A stretch of DNA of 64,000 nucleotides from Hemibagrus wyckioides (Eukaryota; Chordata; Actinopteri; Siluriformes; Bagridae). The translations under genes and the position numbers were made by a program. The notes under the pieces were generated by a model. The model was not told where the DNA came from, ran no database searches, and saw only the letters and a program-made list of their open reading frames with translations. The stretch covers positions 11,093,401 to 11,157,400 of the forward strand of contig NC_080716.1 in assembly GCF_019097595.1 (NCBI RefSeq). Direction: 5' to 3'. This document shows positions 52,768-64,000 of this stretch, piece by piece (the first letter of the stretch is position 1; the number at the start of each line of letters is the position of its first letter).

Positions 52768-53100
52768 TACAAAATTAGTCAGGACAGTGTTGTATTTCAC
52801 TGAGAGATAATTTTAGTGGAGGAAAATAACCCTTTAACCTTTCAAATTTTAATTGCTTATGAAGAAGCGCTTAAGGGAACCTCAGAGAGAAGAAACGGGT
52901 TTGATATAACCATTTATCTTGAAGATATGAGCAACTGAGTAAAAAATAAACTTTTATATGAATGTATTGCCTCTAGTAGGCTAGATAAAACTATAAATAT
53001 GAATACTTTCATATGAGCTATTGACCACCACTGTGTAGTGTGACATGATGAAGAAATTCAATGCTGAAAATGGGGACAACCAAAAACAGGTGGAAATTCA
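52768..53100 (+). repeat. Unidentified three-copy repeat, copy 3
   Basis: ATTAGTCAGGACAGTGTTG at the left, then GGGTTTGATATAACCATTTA, GCCTCTAGTAGGCTAGATAA, GTGTGACATGATGAAGAAAT and AACAGGTGGAAATTC. Same order and orientation as copies 1 and 2. Confidence 0.75.
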
Positions 53101-53393
53101 GTCTTTTCTGGTGTTATTATGCATTTGAGAAACTACAGTTTACCAAAGGTTTTATTAGGCTGAATTTTAACTTCTTAAAATTCTTTAATTCTTCTTTAAT
53201 TTGTCAAGAACCAATTCTGCATTACTGTAATCTGTAACATTTGTCAGTTTCAGATTCTCTTTGCTGTTTCACTTGCAGCGAAAACACTGAAAGGAGTTCC
53301 CTCTGCTCTCTGTTGACGCCACTGAGCTTCCATAACTTTTGGCTTATTGAGGAGGGATGGAAAGAAAGGGAAAATAAAATGGGTATCATTATA

Positions 53394-53440
53394 TCACACA
53401 CACACACACACACACGCACACACACACACACACACACACA
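53394..53440. repeat. (CA)n microsatellite
   Basis: CA run with one CG interruption. Confidence 0.95.
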
Positions 53441-56400
53441 GATAACAGTAAAACTAACCGAGTTCATTTTGCATCATACTTTCCAGCCTGCTGGTTTAAG
53501 GGCCTCTACGTGGATCTAGACATTTGTCTCACACTTTCCAGAGTATTGAACATCTCCCTGTAAGCCCATTAACTGCATTTATTCTCGGCTGGTATGTCAG
53601 GAAAGTCTTCATACCCTTTTAGTCCTCCTGAGAACTAAAAGGAATGCAGATGCACTGCCAGGAGGTTTCTGTCTTTCTCGAATTTATATATGACATAACC
53701 AGGCTTCTGGAGAGATCTATAAAAATTTAAAGGTATCTCACTAATAACAATATAATAAACTATAGCCTGAAAACTTCACCAACTCAAATAAAAAAAAGAA
53801 AATAGATAAATGCAACTGTAATAAATACACTTTTGTATGTGAATCCATGGCATGTTACACACAACACACTCACTCACTCACTCACTCACTAACACACTCA
53901 CTCACTCACTCCCACACTAACACACTCACTCACTCACTCCCACACTAACACACTCACTCACTCACTCCCACACTAACACACTCACTCACTCACTCCCACA
54001 CTAACACACTCACTCACTCCCACACTAACACACTCACTCACTCACTCACTAACACACTCACTCACTCCCACACTAACACACTCACTCACTCACTCAGTCA
54101 CTAACACACTCACTCACTCCCACACTAACACACTCACTCACTCACTCCCACACTAACACACTCACTCACTCACTAACACACTCACTCACTCACTCCCACA
54201 CTAACACACTCACTCACTCACTCACTCCCACAATAACACACTCACTCACTCCCACACTAACACACTCACTCACTCCCACACTAACACACTCACTCACTCA
54301 CTCACTCACTAACACACTCACTCACTCACTCCCACACTAACACACTCACTCCCACACTAACACACTCACTCACTCCCACACTAACACACTCACTCACTCC
54401 CACACTAACACACTCACTCACTCACTCACTCACTAACACACTCACTCACTCACTCCCACACTAACACACTCACTCACTCACTCACTCACTCACTAACACA
54501 CTCACTCACTCCCACACTAACACACTCACTCACTCACTCACTCACTCACTAACACACTCACTCACTCACTCCCACACTAACACACTCACTCCCACACTAA
54601 CACACTCACTCACACACTCACTCACTCACTCACTCCCACACTAACACACTCACTCACTAACACACTCACTCACTCCCACACTAACACACTCACTCACTCC
54701 CACACTAACACACTCACTCACTCCCACACTAACACACTCACTCACACACTCACTCACTCACTCACTCCCACACTAACACACTCACTCACTCACTCCCACA
54801 CTAACACACTCACTCACTCCCACACTAACACACTCACTCACTCCCACACTAACACACTCACTCACACACTCACTCACTCACTCACTCCCACACTAACACA
54901 CTCACTCACTCACTCCCACACTAACACACTCACTCACTCACTCCCACACTAACACACTCACTCACTCACTCACTCACTCACTAACACACTCACTCACTCC
55001 CACACTAACACACTCCCACACTAACACACTCACTCCCTCACTAACACACTCACTCACTCACTCCCACACTAACACACTCACTCCCACACTAACACACTCA
55101 CTCACTCCCACACTAACACACTCACTCACTCACTCACTCCCACACTAACACACTAACACACTCACTCCCACACTAACACACTCACTCACACACTCACTCA
55201 CTCCCACACTAACACACTCACTCACTCACTCACTCACTAACACACTCACTCACTCACTCACTCCCACACTAACACACTCACTCACTCACTAACACACTCA
55301 CTCCCACACTAACACACTCACTCACTCACTCCCACACTAACACACTCACTCCCACACTAACACACTCACTCACTCACTCCCACACTAACACACTCACTCA
55401 CTCCCACACTAACACACTCACTCACTCCCACACTAACACACTCACTCACACACTCACTCACTCACTCACTCCCACACTAACACACTCACTCACTCACTCC
55501 CACACTAACACACTAACACACTCACTCCCAAACTAACACACTCACTCACACACTAACACACTCACCCACTCACTCACTCACTCCCACACTAACACACTCA
55601 CTCACTCCCACACTAACACACTCACTCACTCACTCACTAACACACTCACTCACTCCCACACTAACACACTCACTCACTAACACACTCACTCCCACACTAA
55701 CACACTCACTCACTCACTCCCACACTAACACACTCACTCACTCACTAACACACTCACTCACTCACTCCCACACTAACACACTCACTCCCACACTAACACA
55801 CTCACTCACTCCCACACTAACACACTCACTCACTCACTCCCACACTAACACACTAACACACTCACTCCCAAACTAACACACTCACTCACACACTCACTCA
55901 CTCACTCACACACTAACACACTCACTCACTCACTCACTAACACACTCACTCACTCACTCCCACACTAACACACTCACTCACTCACTCACTAACACACTCA
56001 CTCACTCACTCACTAACACACTCACACACACACTCACTCACTAACACACTCACTCCCACACTAACACACTCACTCACTCACTCCCACACTAACACACTCA
56101 CTCACTCACTCACTCACTAACACACTCACTCCCACACTAACACACTCACTCACTCACTCCCACACTAACACACTCACTCACTCACTAACACACTCACTCA
56201 CTCACTCCCACACTAACACACTCACTCCCACACTAACACACTAACACACTAACACACTCACTCCCACACTAACACACTCACTCACACACTCACTCACTCA
56301 CACACTAACACACTCACTCACTCACTCACTCACTCACTCACTAACACACTCACTCACTCACTCACTCACTCCCACACTAACACACTCACTCACTCACTCA

Positions 56401-56999
56401 CTCACTCACTAACACACTCACTCACTAACACACTCACTCCCACACTAACACACTCACTCACTCACTCCCACACTAACACACTCACTCACTCACTCACTCA
56501 CTCACTAACACACTCACTCACTAACACACTCACTCACTCACTCACTAACACCCTCACTCACTCACTCACTCACTAACACACTCACTCACTCACTCACTCA
56601 CTAACACACTCACTCCCACACTAACACACTCACTAACACACTCACTCACTCACTAACACACTCACTCACTCACTCACTCACTAACACACTCACTCACTCA
56701 CTCACTCACTAACACACTCACTCCCACACTAACACACTCACTCCCACACTAACACACTCACTCACTCACTAACACACACTCACTCACTAACACACTCACT
56801 CACTCACTCACTACCACACTCACTAACACACTCACTCACTCACTAACACACTCACTCACTCACTAACACACTCACTCACTAACACACTCACTCACTCACT
56901 CACTCACTCACTAACACACTCACTCACTCCCACACTCACTCCCACACTAACACACTCATTCACTAACACACTCACTCCCACACTAACACACTCACTCAC

Positions 57000-57945
57000 T
57001 CACTCACTAACACACTCACTCACTCACTCACTAACACACTCACTCACTAACACACTCACTCACTCACTAACACACTCACTCACTCACTCACTCACTCACT
57101 CACTCACTAACACACTCACTCACTCACTCACTAACACACTCACTCACTCACTCACTAACACACTCACTCACTCACTCACTCACTAACACACTCACTCACT
57201 AACACACTCACTCACTCACTAACACACTCACTCACTAACACACTCACTCACTAACACACTCACTCACTCACTAACACACTCACTCACTCACTAACACATT
57301 CACTAACACACTCACTCACTCACTAACACTCACTAACACACTCACTCACTAACACACTCACTCACTCACTAACACACTCACTCACTCACTAACACACTCA
57401 CTAACACACTCACTCACTCACTAACACACTCACTCACTCACTCACTAACACCCTCACTCACTCACTCACTCAGTAACACACTCACTCACTCACTAACACA
57501 CTCACTCACTCACTAACACACACTCACTCACTAACACACTCACTCACTAACACACTCACTCACTCACTAACACACTCACTAACACACTCACTCACTCACT
57601 ACCACACTCACTCACTCACTCACTCACTAACACACTCACTCACTCAATAACACACTCACTCACTCACTAACACACTCACTCACTCACTCACTCACTAACA
57701 CACTCACTCACTAACACCCTCACTCACTCACTCACTCACTCACTACCACACTCACTCACTCACTAACACACTCACTCACTCACTAACACACTCACTCACT
57801 CACTCACTAACACACTCACTCACTCACTAACACACTCACTCACTCACTCACTCACTAACACACTCACTCACTAACACCCTCACTCACTCACTCACTCACT
57901 ACCACACTCACTCACTCACTAACACACTCACTCACTCACTAACGC
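57000..57945. repeat. Array sub-domain without CCCA units
   Basis: Only AACACACT plus CACT runs, with derived ACCACACT and AACACCCT variants that recur (CTAACACCCTCACTCACTCA at 57448, 57713 and 57871). Confidence 0.85.
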
Positions 57946-59402
57946 ACTCACTCCCACACTAACACACTCACTCACTCACACACTCACTCCCACACTAACA
58001 CACTCACTCACTCACTAACACACTCACTCACTCCCACACTAACACACTCACTCACTCACTAACACACTCACTCCCACACTAACACACTAACACACTCACT
58101 CACTCACTCACTCACTAACACACTCACTCACTCCCACACTAACACACTCACTCACTCCCACACTAACACACTCACTCCCACACTAACACACTCACTCACT
58201 CACTAACACACTCACTCACTCACTCACTAACACACTCACTCACTCCCACACTAACACACTCACTCACTCCCACACTAACACACTCACTCACTCCCACACT
58301 AACACACTCACTCCCACACTAACACACTCACTCCCACACTAACACACTCACTCACTCACTAACACACTCACTCACTCACTAACACACTCACCCACTCACT
58401 CACTCACTCCCACACTAACACACTCACTCACTCCCACACTAACACACTCACTCACTCACTCACTAACACACTCACTCACTCCCACACTAACACACTCACT
58501 CACTCCCACACTAACACACTCACTCACTCACTCCCACACTAACACACTCACTCCCACACTAACACACTCACTCACTCACTAACACACTCACTCACTCACT
58601 CACTCACTCACTAACACACTCACTCACTCCCACACTAACACACTCACTCACTCCCACACTAACACACTCACTCACTCACTCCCACACTCACTCACTCACT
58701 CCCACACTAACACACTCACTCACTCGCTCCCACACTCACTCACTCACTCACTCCCACACTCACTCACTCACTCACTCACTCCCACACTCACTCACTCACT
58801 CCCACACTAACACACTCACTCACTCACTCACTCAGTCACTCACTCACTCACTCACTCACTCACTCACTAACACACTCACTCACTCCCACACTAACACACT
58901 CACTCACTCCCACACTAACACACTCACTCACTCACTCCCACACTAACACACTCACTCACTCACTCACTCCCACACTAACACACTCACTCACTCACTCCCA
59001 CACTAACACACTCACTCACTCACTCCTACACTAACACACTCACTCACTCCCACACTAACACACTCACTCACTCCCACACTAACACACTCATTCACTCACT
59101 CCCACACTAACACACTCACTCACTCACTCATTCACTCACTCCCACACTAACACACTCACTCACTCACTCCCACACTAACACACTCACTCACTCACTCACT
59201 CACTCACTCACTCACTCCCACACTAACACACTCACTCACTCCCACACTAACACACTCACTCACTCACTCACTCACTAACACACTCACTCACTAACACACT
59301 CAGTCACTCACTCCCACACTAACACACTCACTCACTCCCTCACTAACACACTCAGTCACTCACTCCCACACTAACACACTCACTCACTCACTCCCACACT
59401 AA

Positions 59403-62400
59403 CACACTCACTCACTCCCACACTCACTCACTCACTCCCACACTCACTCACTCACTCCCACACTCACTCACTCACTCCCACACTCACTCACTCCCACACT
59501 CACTCACTCACTCCCACACTCACTCACTCACTCACTCACTCCCACACTCACTCCTACTCACTCACTCACTCCCACACTCACTCCTACTCACTCACTCACT
59601 CACTCCCACACTCACTCACTCACTCCCACACTCACTCACTCACTCCCACACTCACTCACTCACTCACTCCCACACTCACTCACTCACTCACTCCCTCACT
59701 CACTCCCACACTCACTCACTCCCACACTCACTCCTACTCACTCACTCACTCCCACACTCACTCCTACTCACTCACTCACTCCTACTCACTCACTCACTCC
59801 CACACTCACTCACTCACTCCCACACTCACTCACTCCCACACTCACTCACTCACTCACTCACTCCCACACTCACTCACTCCCACACTCACTCACTCACTCA
59901 CTCACTCCCACACTCACTCACTCACTCACTCACTCCCACACTCACTCACTCACTCCCACACTCACTCACTCAAACACTCAAACACTCACTCACTCACTCA
60001 CTCCCACACTCACTCACTCACTCACTCCCACACTCACTCACTCACTCACTCCCACACTCACTCACTCACTCACTCCCACACTCACTCACTCCCACACTCA
60101 CTCACTCCCACACTCACTCACTCACTCACTCCCACACTCACTCACTCCCACACTCACTCACTCCCACACTCACTCACTCACTCCCACACTCACTCACTCC
60201 CACACTCACTCACTCACTCCCACACTCACTCACTCACTCCCACACTCACTCACTCCTACTCACTCACTCACTCCCACACTCACTCCTACTCACTCACTCC
60301 CTCACTCCCACACTCACTCACTCACTCCCACACTCACTCACTCACTCACTCACTCACTCCCACACTCACTCACTCACTCACTCACTCCCACACTCACTCA
60401 CTCACTCCCACACTCACTCACTCACTCCTACTCACTCACTCACTCCCACACTCACTCACTCACTCCCACACTCACTCACTCCCACACTCACTCACTCACT
60501 CACTCCCACACTCACTCACTCCCACACTCACTCACTCACTCACTCACTCCCACACTCACTCACTCACTCACTCACTCCCACACTCACTCACTCAAACACT
60601 CAAACACTCACTCCCACACTCACTCACTCACTCCCACACTCACTCACTCCCACACTCACTCACTCACTCACTCCCATACTCACTCACTCCCACACTCACT
60701 CACTCCCACACTCACTCACTCCCACACTCACTCCTACTCACTCCCACACTCACTCACTCACTCCCACACTCACTCACTCCCACACTCACTCACTCACTCC
60801 CACACTCACTCACTCCCACACTCACTCACTCACTCCCACACTCACTCACTCCCACACTCACTCACTCACTCACTCCCACACTCACTCACTCACTCCCACA
60901 CTCACTCACTCACTCACTCCCACACTCACTCACTCAAACACTCAAACACTCACTCACTCACTCACTCACTCCCACACTCACTCACTCACTCACTCACTCA
61001 CTCCCACACTCACTCACTCACTCACTCCCACACTCACTCACTCACTCACTCCCACACTCACTCACTCACTCACTCCCACACTCACTCACTCACTCACTCC
61101 CACACTCACTCACTCACTCACTCCCACACTCACTCACTCAAACACTCAAACACTCACTCACTCACTCCCACACTCACTCACTCACTCACTCACTCCCACA
61201 CTCACTCACTCACTCCCACACTCACTCACTCACTCACTCCCACACTCACTCACTCACTCACTCACTCCCATACTCACTCACTCCCACACTCACTCACTCC
61301 CACACTCACTCACTCCCACACTCACTCACTCACTCACTCACTCCCACACTCACTCACTCACTCCCACACTCACTCACTCACTCACTCCCACACTCACTCA
61401 CTCACTCCCACACTCACTCACTCACTCCCACACTCACTCACTCCTACTCACTCACTCACTCCCACACTCACTCCTACTCACTCACTCACTCCCTCACTCC
61501 CACACTCACTCCTACTCACTCACTCACTCACTCACTCCCTCACTCCCACACTCACTCCTACTCACTCACTCACTCACTCACTCCCTCACTCACTCCTACT
61601 CACTCACTCACTCCCTCACTCCCACACTCACTCACTCACTCCCACACTCACTCACTCACTCACTCACTCCTACTCACTCACTCCCACACTCACTCCCTCA
61701 CTCCCACACTCACTCCTACTCACTCACTCACTCACTCACTCCCACACTCACTCCTACTCACTCACTCACTCACTCACTCATTCCCTCACTCCCACACTCA
61801 CTCACTCACTCCCACACTCACTCACTCACTCACTCCCACACTCACTCACTCACTCCCACACTCACTCACTCACTCCCACACTCACTCCCACACTCACTCC
61901 TACTCACTCACTCACTCCCACACTCACTCCTACTCACTCACTCACTCCCACACTCACTCACTCACTCCCACACTCACTCACTCCCACACTCACTCACTCA
62001 CTCACTCCCACACTCACTCACTCCCACACTCACTCACTCACTCACTCACTCCCACACTCACTCACTCACTCCCACACTCACTCACTCACTCACTCACTCA
62101 CTCACTCCCACACTCACTCACTCAAACACTCAAACACTCACTCACTCACTCACTCCCACACTCACTCACTCACTCACTCCCACACTCACTCACTCACTCA
62201 CTCCCACACTCACTCACTCCCACACTCACTCACTCACTCACTCACTCACTCCCATACTCACTCACTCCCACACTCACTCACTCACTCCCACACTCACTCA
62301 CTCACTCACTCCCACACTCACTCACTCACTCCCACACTCACTCACTCACTCCCACACTCACTCCCACACTCACTCACTCACTCCCACACTCACTCACTCC

Positions 62401-62520
62401 CACACTCACTCCCACACTCACTCACTCCCACACTCACTCACTCACTCACTCACTCCCACACTCACTCACTCCCACACTCACTCATTCACTCACTCCCACA
62501 CTCACTCCCACACTCACTCA
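59403..62520. repeat. Array sub-domain without AACA units; stop-free on the plus strand
   Basis: Built from CCCACACT, CACT, CCTACT and five CAAACACTCAAACACT inserts (59971, 60593, 60935, 61139, 62123). With no TAA, TAG or TGA on the plus strand, all three frames are open for about 3.1 kb and would read repeats of His-Ser-Leu-Thr. There is no ATG until 62532, so no protein is proposed. Confidence 0.9.
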
Positions 62521-62523
62521 CTC

Positions 62524-62633
62524 ACTCACTCATGTTTTCTGCTGTATAGCAGAAAACCCCTGTTTTTTGGACATGTTGCACACACTCCCTCACTACTCAC
62601 TCTCTCACTCATGTTTTCTGCTGTATAGCAGAC
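62524..62633. repeat. Array edge: duplicated hairpin flank
   Basis: GTTTTCTGCT, GTAT, AGCAGAAAAC at 62534-62557 is a perfect 10-base-pair hairpin. The unit CTCACTCATGTTTTCTGCTG plus TATAGCAGA occurs at the array end and again about 80 bases later (62605-62632), where the right arm is cut short. Confidence 0.95.
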
Positions 62634-62639
62634 AGTACA

Positions 62640-63829
62640 ATGCTTGAATAAAGCACAGTTTGCTTTGTGTAAAGATGCATCTTGGCCACCAGAGTGCAGT
62701 GTTACTTTGCTATTTGTACATCAGAAGCCACTAAGACAAATGATGCAGCCCATAATGATAAATGGGATTAGACAGTTGCTATTAGACTCTAGAACCACTG
62801 CTTTGCACAGGTTATATTGCACCCAACATTAGTTAAGAATAAAATAATTATGTTTATTGCAGCAAATAATTATACATTTTCCCAAAAAGAAGGACATAAT
62901 AATTCAACTTTCATTACTAATGATTTTTTTAGTTTATGAACGTTAAATGGGCTGAAAGGAGCTGGACACAAATACAATAAATGCAAGAGAAAATGTTCTA
63001 TTGTAAACCCAATTTATCCATATAAGTTACAAATTTACCCTAAAAGACATTAACACTTCAGATTAAGATCCAGGAAAATTATAATTATATATTCCAAAAA
63101 AAATGTTGCTCTGATGCAGTATATTTCAGAATTTTATGATTGCTTTTTACTTTTAGATTGCTGATATGATTCATATCAGAAGGTTCAGGGACACAGATCC
63201 TCATTCTGCTTTCTCATTCCAGATCAGATATAATGTTAAGATATGTTCCTCTTAGAGAATACACTCCTTAGTAGGGCAGAAAATAGAGAAAGTGTGTCTC
63301 TGTGTGGCTGGCAATAGTTTATTTAAGAACCTCCTGTGGGTTTGATCTGATATGAACACAGCAAAGCAGAGCCATATGGCAGTTTACATAAAGCGTTCCA
63401 CTAAATCAAAAATACAGACCAGGGGCCATATGCACCACCTATCTTAAGGCTAAAACTGCTTTTTCTTTTTAATTAGCTGATTTAGGAGGATTTTTTTAAA
63501 TGGGTGTGTTAATACTAATATTAAAATCTAATTTATACTGAGTATGAGTAAATCATATCAAACTTTAGCACAAAAAACATGTCCTAAAACAATGAAAGCC
63601 TAGAGGTAGTCTCAGGGACTACTAAGTCAGTCAGACTGACTGAATAATCACAAGCAGGTCTACAGTCATGAGGGAAAAAAGTACACATTCCTTCAATTCT
63701 ATGTTTTAGTTATCAGAGCCTGAATAAAGTGTGTGGTGCTGTTAAGGATTTAAGGATATAGTCACATTGTGGTGGTGGTGTCCTAGTGCAGTACATGGTG
63801 ACTGGCAAGGTTATTCAGACTTTTCTATC
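62640..63829. other. No recognised feature
   Basis: AT-rich single-copy-like DNA. The 62-residue ORF at 62644-62832 has no family features. TCAGTCAG-A-CTGACTGA near 63630 is a short perfect inverted repeat. Confidence 0.45.
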
Positions 63830-64000
63830 CCTGACCTCAGATTCCAGCTCCTTCTGGGGAATTCCAGGACATTCCCAAGCCAACTGTGAGATATAATCTC
63901 TTCAGGAGCTACTGGGTCTGCCCAGGGTATTCATCCAGTGGAGCAAACCATGATGAACCCTGGTAAGGTAACCAAACTGCCTCAGCTGGGAGAAATGGCT
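63830..64000. mobile_element. Non-LTR retrotransposon-like fragment, cut by the window end
   Basis: CTTCTGGGGAATTCCAGGAC, then ATTCCCAAGCCAACTGTGAG, CTACTGGGTCTGCCCAGGGT and CTGCCTCAGCTGGGAGAAAT, resemble a sequence very common in teleosts (GGAATCCCAAGGCGTTCCCA...GGTCTTCCCCGGGG...CACCTCAGCTGGCTCC), part of a non-LTR element. Confidence 0.55.

Larger units (their letters stand above)
53863..62530. repeat. Giant tandem array of CACT quartets and variants (about 8.7 kb)
   Basis: Nearly every base fits a chain of four-base units: CACT (most common), CCCA, AACA, with rarer ACCA, CATA, CAAA and CATT. The six-base CCTACT shifts the register. Typical composite units are CCCACACTAACACACTCACT plus further CACT (20, 24 or 28 bases). 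Domains: 53863-57000 and 57945-59402 have CCCA and AACA; 57000-57945 has AACA but no CCCA; 59403-62520 has CCCA, CCTACT and CAAACACT but no AACA. On the minus strand each CCCA unit supplies a GGG run. No gene is expected; only assembly accuracy limits confidence in its exact length. Confidence 0.97.

Noticed and set aside
53863..62530. CRISPR-like appearance of regular repeats
   Set aside because: There are no unique spacers; all units are variants of CACT, and the window is eukaryotic.
53863..62530. Telomere repeat
   Set aside because: Vertebrate telomeres are TTAGGG; no such unit occurs here.

Overview
This window is vertebrate genomic DNA, almost certainly from a teleost fish. The support is large introns, abundant CA/GA/AT/ATT microsatellites, several decayed Tc1-like transposons of fish type, tRNA-derived SINEs with fish-style 3' tails, and a gene whose exons read as a fish CaV-beta-2 protein. 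Some SINE and LINE tails resemble those of catfish or other otophysans, but that placement is from memory and uncertain.

There is one recognisable protein-coding gene, cacnb2 (voltage-gated calcium channel auxiliary subunit beta-2), on the minus strand. I could place 13 coding exons plus one alternative exon, from an ATG at 30551 down to the stop at 3190-3188. The exon phases all agree and give 688 residues with exon 7A or 648 with exon 7B. The N-terminus is the beta-2e type. The SH3, HOOK and guanylate-kinase-like parts match the mammalian protein closely. The last exon carries an unusual tail rich in histidine and glutamate. Two further ATG-plus-donor signals upstream (38.07 kb and 49.12 kb) could be other alternative first exons in the same phase; these are candidates only.

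Layout: 0.3-1.75 kb, Tc1 remnants of two families. 3.2-30.6 kb, cacnb2 coding exons, with introns holding MITE-like, foldback, SINE/LINE and Tc1 fragments. 30.6-31.6 kb, likely 5' region of the beta-2e transcript. 31.6-53.8 kb, no confident exon but many repeats: a dead Tc1 transposase at 42.4-43.1 kb, SINEs at 40.9, 44.2, 46.2 and 51.8 kb, and three copies of a repeat I do not recognise. 53.86-62.53 kb, one giant tandem array of about 8.7 kb built from CACT quartets and a few variants, with distinct domains and internal segmental duplications. 62.5-64 kb, an array edge with a perfect hairpin, then ordinary sequence and a retrotransposon-like fragment at the end.

The most notable observations are the giant quartet array with its 984-base and 340-base internal periods, the His/Glu-rich tail of the channel subunit, the candidate alternative first exons, a possible GC splice donor, and the three-copy repeat.
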